Source of the DNA: CAXSDR01 sp964236445 | GTDB taxonomy: Bacteria > Actinomycetota > Actinomycetes > Motilibacterales > Motilibacteraceae | Assembly: GCA_964236445.1 (NCBI GenBank) | Contig: CAXSDR010000054.1 | Coordinates: 1-23,895 of the forward strand | Length of the DNA: 23,895 bases | Reading direction: 5' to 3' | Shown: piece after piece, positions 1 to 6,827 of the stretch | How positions within the stretch are numbered: the first letter of the stretch is position 1 | Layout: every line of letters starts with the position of its first letter | The notes under the pieces: generated by a model | Databases searched by the model: none | What the model was told of the DNA's origin: nothing | What the model saw: the letters and a program-made list of their open reading frames with translations, nothing else | Translations under genes and position numbers: made by a program

Positions 1-503
1 CGGTCGTTGTCGCCGAACCGGATCTCGTCGGTGGCGACGGTGTCGTTCTCGTTGACCACCGGGACCACGCCCAAGGCAAGAAGTCGATAGAGGGTGCGCT
101 GGGCGTTGCGGTAGTGGCTGCGGCGGATCACGTCTTCCGCCGTCAGCAGCACCTGCCCGACGGTCGCGCCCCGCCGCGCGAACGCCTCGGTGTAGCGGTG
201 CACCAGCAGGCCCTGCCCGATGCTCGCTGCAGCCTGCTGCGTGGCGAGGTCACGGGGTCGCCGGGTGAGACCGAGCGGTGTCAGCCCGGCTGCGATCGCA
301 CCCGAGCTCACGACGACCACCTGCGTGCCGGCAGTGAGCCGGGCAGCGACGGCATCAGCCAGCGCCTCGATGCGGTCGTCGTCGATGGCACCCGACGCGT
401 CGGTCAGCGACGACGAGCCGATCTTCACGACGATGCGGGTCGCAGTGGCCACCGGCGTACGCGCGTGGCCACCCCCCGGCTCGTCCACCAGCGGCGTGCT
501 CAC
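1..503 (-). CDS. proB: Glutamate 5-kinase, N-terminal part (cut by window edge)
   Basis: Glutamate 5-kinase phosphorylates L-glutamate with ATP, the first step of proline synthesis in the cytosol. Only the first 167 codons are in the window; the gene runs off the left edge. The visible part is the amino-acid-kinase fold: the opening strand IVVKIGSSSLTD (about residues 24-35), VVVVSSGAIAAGL, ATQQAAASIGQGLL, and near the edge the strongly conserved VVNENDTVATDEIRFGDND. The PUA domain usual at the C terminus would lie outside. The GTG start overlaps the TGA of obgE in the motif GTGA, so it is probably translationally coupled to obgE. About 22 residues precede the first kinase strand, slightly more than usual, so a later start is conceivable, but no better one is visible. 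The identification is secure from the motifs. Confidence 0.93.
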   Translation of the reverse strand, partial: MSTPLVDEPGGGHARTPVATATRIVVKIGSSSLTDASGAIDDDRIEALADAVAARLTAGTQVVVVSSGAIAAGLTPLGLTRRPRDLATQQAAASIGQGLLVHRYTEAFARRGATVGQVLLTAEDVIRRSHYRNAQRTLYRLLALGVVPVVNENDTVATDEIRFGDND

Positions 504-1903
504 GGCTCGTCGGGCTCGGCCCGGTAGTGACGGGAGCGACGGTGGCCGTCGCCCTCGAGGCGCAGGTCGGTGCCGCGCGGGCCGAGCAAGCCGGCACCCG
601 CGCCGGCGATGAGCGTCGGCTCCCAGTCGAAGACCACGGCGTCGTCCCCGCGTCCGATCGCCACCTCGGCACCGGCCGTGGCGCCCGCTGCGAGCAGGGC
701 GTCCTCGACGCCGAGGCGGTTGAGCCGGTCGGCGAGGTAGCCGACCGCCTCGTCGTTGGAGAAGTCGGTCTGCTCCACCCAGCGGCGGGGCTTGTCACCG
801 AGGACGCGGAACACTCCGCCGTCGAGCGCGATCGAGAACTCCTTCTCGCCGAGCGGCTTCGGGCGCAGGACGGTGCGCTCGCCGGTCGACGCGGGCACCG
901 CGGCACGGGCGGCTGCCACCACCGCCGCCATCGCGAAGGACAGCTGGCGCAGGCCCTCGTGCGACACGGCGGAGATGACGTAGACCTGCAGCCCGCGTGC
1001 TTCGAGATCGGCCTTCACCAGCTCGGCGAGCTCACGCGCCTCGGGAACGTCGACCTTGTTGAGGGCGACCATGCGGGGGCGGTCTGCGAGCCCGCCGTAG
1101 GCCGCGAGCTCGGCCTCGATGACGTCGAGGTCGCTGATGGGGTCGCGGTCGGGCTCGAGCGTCGCGCAGTCGAGCACGTGGACGAGCACCGAGCAGCGCT
1201 CCACGTGGCGCAGGAACTCGAGCCCGAGACCGCGCCCCTCACTGGCGCCGGGGATGAGCCCTGGCACGTCGGCGACGGTGTAGCGGTGCTCGCCGGCCTC
1301 GACGACGCCGAGGTTGGGGATCAGCGTGGTGAAAGGATAGTCGGCGATCTTGGGCTTCGCCGCGGAAAGCGCGCCCACGAGCGAGGACTTGCCGGCGCTG
1401 GGATAGCCGACGAGCGCGACGTCGGCCACCGACTTGAGCTCGAGGACGACATCGCGTGCCTCGCCCCGCTCGCCGAGCAGCGCGAATCCGGGCGCCTTGC
1501 GCTTGGACGAGGCGAGCCCGGCGTTGCCAAGACCGCCCTTGCCACCCCGTGCGATGACGAAACGGGTGCCGACCCCGACCAGGTCGGCGAGGGGCTCGCC
1601 GTCGACGGAGGTGACGGCAGTGCCGTCGGGGACCGGGAGGACGACGTCGTCGCCGGAGGCGCCCGTGCGCCAGCTGCCCTGCCCCTGCTTGCCCGATGCC
1701 GACCGGCGGTGCGGGCCGTGGTGGTAGTCGAGCAGCGTCGTGACCTCGGGGTCGACGACGAGCACCACGTCGCCGCCGTTGCCACCGTCACCGCCGTCAG
1801 GACCGCCGAGCGGCTTGAACTTCTCGCGGTGCACGGAGGCGCAGCCGTTGCCACCGTGCCCGGCAGCCACATGCAGGACGACCCGGTCGACGAACGTGGT
1901 CAC
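500..1903 (-). CDS. obgE: Obg family GTPase (ObgE/CgtA)
   Basis: Obg is a slow, essential GTPase that binds the 50S subunit and links ribosome assembly to stress and nucleotide state. The 467-residue protein has the full three-domain layout. The Gly-rich Obg fold covers about residues 1-158 (GGPDGGDGGNGGD at 33-45). The GTPase domain follows: G1 GYPSAGKSS 166-174, G2 YPFTTL 189-194, G3 DVPGL 212-216, G4 NKVD 282-285, G5 SAV 311-313. The OCT domain covers about 350-432. The C-terminal tail after 440 is short and basic/acidic, with no special motif. The start is GTG at 1903, chosen because GGAGGT lies three bases upstream and the protein begins with the family-typical MTTFVDRVVLHV. It follows rpmA after a 141-bp gap holding two hairpins and overlaps proB by four bases. 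The rplU-rpmA-obg-proB order is classic. Confidence 0.97.
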   Translation of the reverse strand: MTTFVDRVVLHVAAGHGGNGCASVHREKFKPLGGPDGGDGGNGGDVVLVVDPEVTTLLDYHHGPHRRSASGKQGQGSWRTGASGDDVVLPVPDGTAVTSVDGEPLADLVGVGTRFVIARGGKGGLGNAGLASSKRKAPGFALLGERGEARDVVLELKSVADVALVGYPSAGKSSLVGALSAAKPKIADYPFTTLIPNLGVVEAGEHRYTVADVPGLIPGASEGRGLGLEFLRHVERCSVLVHVLDCATLEPDRDPISDLDVIEAELAAYGGLADRPRMVALNKVDVPEARELAELVKADLEARGLQVYVISAVSHEGLRQLSFAMAAVVAAARAAVPASTGERTVLRPKPLGEKEFSIALDGGVFRVLGDKPRRWVEQTDFSNDEAVGYLADRLNRLGVEDALLAAGATAGAEVAIGRGDDAVVFDWEPTLIAGAGAGLLGPRGTDLRLEGDGHRRSRHYRAEPDEP

Positions 1904-1919
1904 GAAACCTCCGAACTAG

Positions 1920-1957
1920 AGCCCGCGGCCGCCGCGACGGTCAGCGGTTCGCGGGCT
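1920..1957 (-). promoter_or_regulatory. Hairpin just upstream of the obgE ribosome-binding site
   Basis: On the minus strand the 8-base arms AGCCCGCG and CGCGGGCT pair perfectly, with an inner CCGC/GCGG pairing possible. The structure ends seven bases before the GGAGGT of obgE. It has no T-rich tail, so it is not an obvious terminator. It could be a 5' leader structure of obgE or part of a double termination region. The pairing is seen directly; any regulatory role is inference. Confidence 0.45.
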
Positions 1958-1958
1958 G

Positions 1959-2004
1959 AAAAGCAGAACGAGGGCGGACGGGGAGAAATCCCCGGTCGCC
2001 CTCG
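1959..2004 (-). terminator. Intrinsic terminator behind rpmA
   Basis: The minus-strand transcript folds into CGAGGGCG-ac-CGGGGA-TTTC-TCCCCG-tc-CGCCCTCG: an 8-bp and a 6-bp stem separated by a two-base mismatch, with a four-base loop (hairpin 1969-2004). A T-rich run, TTCTGCTTTT, follows immediately. It lies 40 bases after the rpmA stop, so it most likely ends or attenuates the rplU-rpmA transcript before obgE. Confidence 0.75.
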
Positions 2005-2044
2005 CCTGTGGTCGTTGCGGTGAAGCAGACAGGAAGCGCCTGGG

Positions 2045-2329
2045 CTAGGAGACCGCCACCGGCTCGGGTGCGAGCAGCGCGACCGGCACGACGTTGATCA
2101 CGCGGCGACCGCGGCGGGTGCCGAACTCCACGTGCCCGGGCTGCAGGGCGAACAGAGTGTCATCGCTGCCACGGCCCACACCTGCGCCGGGGTGGAAGTG
2201 GGTGCCGCGCTGGCGGATGATGATCTCGCCCGCACCGACGAGCTGGCCGCCGAAGCGCTTGACGCCGAGACGCTGGGCGTTCGAGTCGCGACCGTTGCGC
2301 GTCGAGGACGCGCCCTTCTTGTGAGCCAT
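2045..2329 (-). CDS. rpmA: 50S ribosomal protein L27
   Basis: L27 is a bacterial 50S protein whose N-terminal tail reaches towards the peptidyl transferase centre. The 94-residue product starts MAHKKGASSTRNGRDSNAQR and continues with LGVKRFGGQ and the conserved IIIRQRGTHFHPG, all diagnostic of L27. There is no cleavable N-terminal extension of the kind seen in Firmicutes. The last dozen residues (VALLAPEPVAVS) are a somewhat long tail compared with the usual 85-residue protein. The gene begins eight bases after the rplU stop, so the two form a normal L21-L27 operon, and a strong terminator hairpin follows. Confidence 0.98.
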   Translation of the reverse strand: MAHKKGASSTRNGRDSNAQRLGVKRFGGQLVGAGEIIIRQRGTHFHPGAGVGRGSDDTLFALQPGHVEFGTRRGRRVINVVPVALLAPEPVAVS

Positions 2330-2337
2330 GGCTGGAC

Positions 2338-2655
2338 CTACTTCCCCGTCTCGATGCCGGTGACCTTGACGGTCGTCAGCTTGCTGCGGTGACCGGCACG
2401 CCTGCGGTAGCCGGTCTTGTTCTTGAACTTCATGATGATGATCTTGGGGCCCTTGTTGTGGTCGATCACCTCGGCGGTGACCGTCACTTTCGCCAGCCCT
2501 GCTGCGTCGCTCGTGATGGTGTCGCCATCGACGAGCAGCAGCGGGGTCAGCTGCATCGTCGCACCCGGACCGCCGGACACCCGGTCCATGGTCACGACAT
2601 CGCCGACAGCGACCTTCTCCTGCCGGCCGCCGGACCGGACAATCGCGTAGACCAC
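2338..2655 (-). CDS. rplU: 50S ribosomal protein L21
   Basis: L21 binds 23S rRNA in the large subunit. The chosen product is 105 residues starting MVYAIVRSGGRQEKVAVGD, with the conserved C-terminal KFKNKTGYRRRAGHRSKLTTVKV. A longer open frame extends to 2766, but the GTG at 2655 is preferred: it has GAGGGAG four bases upstream, it gives the normal family length, and the upstream extension looks like non-coding leader. About 105 bases of leader lie between a possible promoter (2767-2797) and the start, including a small GC hairpin, so leader-mediated autoregulation is possible. It is followed closely by rpmA. Confidence 0.97.
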   Translation of the reverse strand: MVYAIVRSGGRQEKVAVGDVVTMDRVSGGPGATMQLTPLLLVDGDTITSDAAGLAKVTVTAEVIDHNKGPKIIIMKFKNKTGYRRRAGHRSKLTTVKVTGIETGK

Positions 2656-2738
2656 GGAACTCCCTCTCGACGTGCTTGGATCAGTGCCCACACGACAACG
2701 CCCGTGGTTCGAGACCAGCAGAGGGACGCGCGGGAAGG

Positions 2739-2754
2739 GGCGCCGGGGGGCGCC
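2739..2754 (-). promoter_or_regulatory. GC hairpin in the rplU leader
   Basis: Two GGCGCC palindromes flank four identical bases (CCCC on the transcript), giving a 6-bp stem with a 4-base loop in the presumed 5' untranslated region of rplU-rpmA. Leaders of L21 operons form regulatory RNA families in other bacteria, but I recognise no specific consensus here. Confidence 0.35.
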
Positions 2755-2766
2755 ACAAGAAGTCAC

Positions 2767-2797
2767 AGACTACAGGACATCGACCGGCCGAGGCCAA
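2767..2797 (-). promoter_or_regulatory. Possible promoter for rplU-rpmA
   Basis: Read on the minus strand, TTGGCC (2797-2792) is followed after 19 bases by TAGTCT (2772-2767). TAGTCT matches the actinobacterial housekeeping -10 pattern TANNNT; the -35 match is weak and the spacing one or two bases long. It lies in the 160-bp gap between the RNase E/G stop and rplU, where a ribosomal-protein promoter would be expected. Confidence 0.4.
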
Positions 2798-2815
2798 CGC
2801 GCCCCGGCCGAGCGG

Positions 2816-5800
2816 TCAGCCGGTGGCCCGGCGACGACGCCTCGCCGGTCGACCGGAGTCTGTCGCCTCGATGCCGGGGTCGGAGGCGGGCTCACCCAGC
2901 TCCGCCGGGGCTAGCGGCGTCGGCAGGGCTAGCGGCGTCGGTGGCGTCGGTGTCGGCGTCGGTGTCGAGGACACAGCGGTCGGCACCGAGCCCACGGACT
3001 GCGGCGCTGCCACGGCGAGGCCCCTGGGCGCGAGCACGGGCGGGACACGTCGAGGCGCGTCTGCGTGAGCGTGGCGCTCGACGGGGTCTTCCATGGCGAC
3101 CGGGTCCTGGGTCATCGCGGTCGGCTGCTCCTCGACCGCTTCGGCGGTGCCCGAGCCGCTCTGCGCAGCCGACCGGTCGCGCCGACCGCGGCCGCGCTCG
3201 GCGCGACCGGACCCTTCGCGCGGCGCCTGGGCAGCGGACGGCGGTGCTCCCGGCGAGCCCTGCGCGGTCGATGCAGAGGAGCCGCCGGGCGCGCTGCCGA
3301 CCGGCTCGTAGGACACCCGGACCCCTCGGCCCTTGCACACCTCGCACGGCTCGGAGAACGCTTCGAGCAGGCCGGCCCCGATGCGCTTGCGGGTCATCTG
3401 CACCAGCCCGAGCGACGTCACCTCGGCCACCTGGTGCTTGGTGCGGTCACGCCCCAGGCACTCGAGCAGCCGACGCATGACCAGGTCGCGGTTGCTCTCG
3501 AGCACCATGTCGATGAAGTCGATGACGATGATCCCGCCGAGGTCGCGCAGACGCAGCTGCCGCACGATCTCCTCGGCGGCTTCGAGGTTGTTGCGGGTGA
3601 CCGTCTCTTCGAGGTTGCCGCTGCCCTTGCCTGTGAAGCGGCCCGTGTTGACGTCGACCACGACCATGGCCTCGGTGCGGTCGATGACGAGGCTGCCGCC
3701 GCTCGGCAGCCAGACCTTGCGGTCGAGCGCCTTGGCCAGCTGCTCGTCGACCCGGTGCGCGCTGAAGACGTCGCGCGTGTCGGTCCACCGCTCGAGGCGG
3801 TCGGCAAGGTCAGGGGCGATGCCGGCGACGTAGGGCTCGACGACGTCCCAGGCGTGCGACCCCGCGACGACCAGGCGCGTGAAGTCCTCGTTGAAGACGT
3901 CGCGCACCACCTTGAGCATCAGGTCGGGCTCGCCGTGCACGATGCTCGCCGGCGGCGCCGACTTGGCCTTGCGCAGGATGTCTTCCCACTGCGTCTGTAG
4001 CCGAGCGACGTCCTCGGCGATGTCGGCCTCGCTGGCACCCTCGGCCGCCGTGCGCACGATGACGCCGGCGCCCTCGGGCACGACCGACTTGAGCACGGCC
4101 TTGAGCCGGGCACGCTCCTTGTCGGGCAACTTGCGGCTGATGCCCGTCATGGAGCCCTCGGGCACATAGACGAGAAAGCGTCCGGGGAGGCTGATCTGGC
4201 TCGTCAGGCGGGCGCCCTTGTGCCCGATCGGGTCCTTGGTGACCTGGACCAGCACCGGGTCGCCCGACTTCAGGGCCAGCTCGATGCGGCGCGGCTGGCC
4301 CTCCATGCCTGCGGCGTCCCAGTTGACCTCGCCGGCATAGAGGACGCCGTTGCGCCCCTTGGTCACGTCGATGAACGCCGCTTCCATGCTCGGCAGCACG
4401 TTCTGCACGCGGCCGAGATAGATGTTGCCGACCATGCCGGCACCGTTGTCGCCGCCGTCGACGTAGTGCTCGACGAGCACGCCGTCCTCGAGCACGGCGA
4501 CCTGCGTGCGCTTCGCGGTCTGGCGGATCACCATCGTGCGCTCGACGGCCTCGCGGCGCGCCAGGAACTCGGACTCCGTCAGCAGCGGAACCCGGCGCCG
4601 ACCCTGGTCGCGACCTTCGCGGCGACGCTGCTTCTTGGCCTCGAGCCGCGTCGACCCGCGGACCGACTGGACCTCGTCGGAGTCGTCACGGCCGGACCCA
4701 CCGGAACCGCCCTGCCCGCTCTGCCCCCGGGGACGGCGTACGTGCACGACCGTGCGCTCGGGGTCTTCGGCCGTGACGGGCGCGTCGTCGGGGCCGGAGG
4801 TACGCCGACGGCGACGGCGACGGCGGCGGGTGCTCTCGGAGCCACCCTCGTCGTCGGCCTCGTCACCGGGGTCCTCGGTCGACTCGACGTCATCGGAGGA
4901 GGTGTCGCCGATGGGGGCGTGTGCCTCGTGCGTGAGGTCGGCGGCGCCTCCCTCGACCGGGTCGCCGGTGTCGCCCGCGGTGCGGGACCGACGGCCGCGA
5001 CCGCCGCGCCGACGGCGCCGGCGAGCGACATCGTCCGCGCCGTCGTCGCCCTCGACCGCTTCAGCGGTTTCGGGGGTCTCGCCGTCATCGGCCAGGTCGC
5101 CGGCATCGAGCGTCGTGTCAGCAGCGGGCACCGCGGGGACGGCGACCTCGTCGGCCACCGTCGCGGTCGCGTCGACGCCCGTGGCCCCTGACGTGGCGCG
5201 GCGGCGGCGGGAGCGCGCCGGCGCGGGCACGGCGTCGGCGTCCGGGGCCTGGAAGAGCACCACCGGCACCAGCGGGACGGCAGGCGCCGCCGCTGCCGGC
5301 TGCGTGACCTCGGGCGCGGGCGCCACCGACGGGAACAGCGGCGCGACGGCGGGCTCGGGCCAGGACGACGCCAGGCTCGCCTCGACGACCTCGGCGATGG
5401 CGGCGATGGCGGCGATGTCGCTGTCGGCAAGCAGCGGGTCGGCTACCTGCTCGACGTCCTGCTCGGCGACGGGCAGGGCCACCGGCTCGGCGGGGGCGGT
5501 CGTCTTCTTCGACGCGCGCTTGCGGGCGGCCTTCTTGGCTGCGGGAGCCGGCTGCGGGGTCTCGGCCGCGGGCTCGGCGAGCTCGGCCGTGGTTGCTTCG
5601 GCTGCCGCCGGTGGCGTGGCGACCGGCTCTGGCGTCGCCTGCGCCGCAGCAGCCTTCTTGGTCGTACGCCGCCGCTTCGGCGCGGCGGGAGGTGCGTCTG
5701 CAGCCGGTGCTGCCGGCTCGACGCCGGGCGCGGCGTCGGAGGTCTGGATCTCGTCGGCGACCGGCGGCCCGGCCGGTCGGCTCGCAGCGCGGCGGCGCCG

Positions 5801-5845
5801 AGGCGTGGGCGCGGCGCCGCTCTGGTCGTTGGTGTTCTCGCTCAT
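2816..5845 (-). CDS. rne: Ribonuclease E/G with long disordered arms
   Basis: This endoribonuclease starts mRNA decay and matures rRNA/tRNA, cutting AU-rich single-stranded RNA. It is 1009 residues from the ATG at 5845 (MSENTNDQSG). An in-frame start at 5917 is less likely because that extension looks non-coding. The first ~430 residues are low-complexity Ala/Pro/Glu with basic patches, including RRRRRRGGRGRRSR and a run of nine Arg (4802-4828). The catalytic core follows: the S1-type region (GNIYLGRVQNVLPSMEAAF, about 473-510), VVVDVNTGRFTGK near 728, VIDFIDMV near 775 (the two conserved metal-binding Asp regions), and the zinc-link CEVCKGRG near 835. A ~170-residue Pro/Thr tail ends RRRRRATG. 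Such flanking arms usually carry RNA or degradosome contacts. The family name rng is also used for homologues. Its neighbours are the radical SAM pair upstream and L21/L27 downstream. Confidence 0.95.
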   Translation of the reverse strand: MSENTNDQSGAAPTPRRRRAASRPAGPPVADEIQTSDAAPGVEPAAPAADAPPAAPKRRRTTKKAAAAQATPEPVATPPAAAEATTAELAEPAAETPQPAPAAKKAARKRASKKTTAPAEPVALPVAEQDVEQVADPLLADSDIAAIAAIAEVVEASLASSWPEPAVAPLFPSVAPAPEVTQPAAAAPAVPLVPVVLFQAPDADAVPAPARSRRRRATSGATGVDATATVADEVAVPAVPAADTTLDAGDLADDGETPETAEAVEGDDGADDVARRRRRRGGRGRRSRTAGDTGDPVEGGAADLTHEAHAPIGDTSSDDVESTEDPGDEADDEGGSESTRRRRRRRRRTSGPDDAPVTAEDPERTVVHVRRPRGQSGQGGSGGSGRDDSDEVQSVRGSTRLEAKKQRRREGRDQGRRRVPLLTESEFLARREAVERTMVIRQTAKRTQVAVLEDGVLVEHYVDGGDNGAGMVGNIYLGRVQNVLPSMEAAFIDVTKGRNGVLYAGEVNWDAAGMEGQPRRIELALKSGDPVLVQVTKDPIGHKGARLTSQISLPGRFLVYVPEGSMTGISRKLPDKERARLKAVLKSVVPEGAGVIVRTAAEGASEADIAEDVARLQTQWEDILRKAKSAPPASIVHGEPDLMLKVVRDVFNEDFTRLVVAGSHAWDVVEPYVAGIAPDLADRLERWTDTRDVFSAHRVDEQLAKALDRKVWLPSGGSLVIDRTEAMVVVDVNTGRFTGKGSGNLEETVTRNNLEAAEEIVRQLRLRDLGGIIVIDFIDMVLESNRDLVMRRLLECLGRDRTKHQVAEVTSLGLVQMTRKRIGAGLLEAFSEPCEVCKGRGVRVSYEPVGSAPGGSSASTAQGSPGAPPSAAQAPREGSGRAERGRGRRDRSAAQSGSGTAEAVEEQPTAMTQDPVAMEDPVERHAHADAPRRVPPVLAPRGLAVAAPQSVGSVPTAVSSTPTPTPTPPTPLALPTPLAPAELGEPASDPGIEATDSGRPARRRRRATG
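2910..2941 (+). repeat. 18-bp direct repeat in the 3' end of rne
   Basis: The 14-mer GCTAGCGGCGTCGG occurs at 2910-2923 and again at 2928-2941 (period 18), followed by further GGTGTCGGCGTC-like units up to about 2970. It encodes the Thr/Pro-rich stretch of the RNase E/G C-terminal tail, probably replication-slippage growth of disordered sequence. Confidence 0.7.
5392..5418 (+). repeat. 9-bp tandem repeat in the 5' part of rne
   Basis: CGGCGATGG is repeated twice and followed by CGGCGATGT. On the coding strand it gives IAA-IAA-IAE in the disordered N-terminal arm. The period is a multiple of three, so copy-number change would keep the frame. Confidence 0.7.
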
Positions 5846-6004
5846 CGAGGGTGGTCCCCTTCGGCCATTCCCGGGCGCCTTCGCGCCGCACGGAAACGGT
5901 CTTCGTGTCGTGCCCACCGGTCACACCGGCGGGAAGCCTGCTGGATAGCGCCAGGCGCGGGGGCAGCGGCGCGGGCGGCAACGCGGGAATCTCCCGTGCG
6001 GGCC
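5846..6004 (-). other. Intergenic region upstream of rne
   Basis: This 159-bp gap between the DUF2344 gene and rne has two small palindromes: CGGGA-ATC-TCCCG (5984-5996), just after the upstream stop, and GCGCC-A-GGCGC (5948-5958). I see no convincing -10/-35 pair and only a weak AAGGGGACC about ten bases before the rne ATG. It may hold the rne promoter and leader, but nothing more can be supported by eye. Confidence 0.3.
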
Positions 6005-6826
6005 TCAGGCGCCGGCGCTCGTCGCACCGGGTGCGCCGACGGCATCCCTGTCGGGCAGCAGTGGATCTGTCACTGCACCCGCGGTCTCGTCCAGGGGGCC
6101 CTGTGCCAGCCGAACCGCACGAGGCGGGACCGGCGGCACGAGATCAGCCACCATGCGGAGTCCTGAGAGGACGTCATCGGGTCGTACGGTCGGCGAGCCG
6201 TGCCGTACAACCACTCGGAGTATCGCACACGGCTGCTCGACATCGCCGTCAATGGCGGCGACAGCCGGCTCGGGCGCGCCGTTGCGCTCCTCGACCGTCA
6301 GCGCCGCCACCGCGGCGCGGGCGTCGAACCGACGGATGCCGTCCTTGGTCAGTCGCTGCACCTCGACAACCGGTGCCGCGAGGAAAGCGGCGACGGCCAA
6401 GGAGGCGGACGCCGGCAAGACACCCGGCAGCTCGATGCGCCACACCGAGGCCTCGAGACGCTCGGGCAGGTTGCCGCTGCGACCCGCCGGCGCCTCGACG
6501 ACGTCGAGGATGTCGAGCCCTTCGGGCAGCGCAGCGTCGAGCGCAGCGAGGATCGACATCGGCTCGACACACGAAGTCAGCGAGACCTCGACGTATTCCG
6601 CCTCGCTGCCCGTGCCGGTCGGCGCTGCTCCGGCGTAGGAGATCCTGGGGTGCGGGTTGAACCCGGCCGAGAGCGCGACCGGCACGCCGGCCTTGCGCAG
6701 GGCTCGCTCGAAAGCCCGCTGGAAGTCGCGGTGGCTCGTGAAGCGCATGCGGCCCCGCTTGGCCCAGCGGATACGCAGCTTCTGGACCGCGGGAGCGGGA
6801 GGAGGGCCGTCGGGGGTGCGCGCCAC
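6005..6826 (-). CDS. Radical-SAM-linked protein, TIGR03936/DUF2344 family
   Basis: A 273-residue protein of the family found next to, or fused to, TIGR03960 radical SAM proteins; its biochemical role is unknown. Recognisable family features are LRIRWAKRGRMRFTSHRDF near residues 17-35, ERALRKAGVPVALSAGFNPHPRISYA, and GSEAEYVEVSL. No membrane segment or signal peptide is seen. The GTG start at 6826 lies one base after the stop of the radical SAM gene, so the two are surely co-transcribed and coupled. The last third contains an unusual patch of rare codons (ATA, CGA, GTT, GTA, TCA, GGA at about 6150-6235) with a strong hairpin at 6184-6208, described separately. The family call is secure; any role beyond assisting the radical SAM enzyme is inference. 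Confidence 0.88.
   Translation of the reverse strand: MARTPDGPPPAPAVQKLRIRWAKRGRMRFTSHRDFQRAFERALRKAGVPVALSAGFNPHPRISYAGAAPTGTGSEAEYVEVSLTSCVEPMSILAALDAALPEGLDILDVVEAPAGRSGNLPERLEASVWRIELPGVLPASASLAVAAFLAAPVVEVQRLTKDGIRRFDARAAVAALTVEERNGAPEPAVAAIDGDVEQPCAILRVVVRHGSPTVRPDDVLSGLRMVADLVPPVPPRAVRLAQGPLDETAGAVTDPLLPDRDAVGAPGATSAGA
6184..6208 (-). repeat. Intragenic hairpin in the DUF2344 gene
   Basis: GTACGG (6184-6189) and CCGTAC (6203-6208) are perfect inverted arms. Inside them CGGC (6191-6194) and GCCG (6197-6200) also pair, leaving a very short apex and a one-by-two internal loop. The arms fall on codons around residues 207-215 and include two GTA valine codons, which are rare in this GC-rich sequence. 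Confidence 0.6.
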
Positions 6827-6827
6827 G

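Noticed and set aside
527..2023. Long plus-strand open frame (498 codons) opposite obgE
   Set aside because: Antisense shadow of a well-conserved gene in very GC-rich DNA; its translation is Asp/Glu/Arg/His-rich with no recognisable domain and it follows obgE codon structure.
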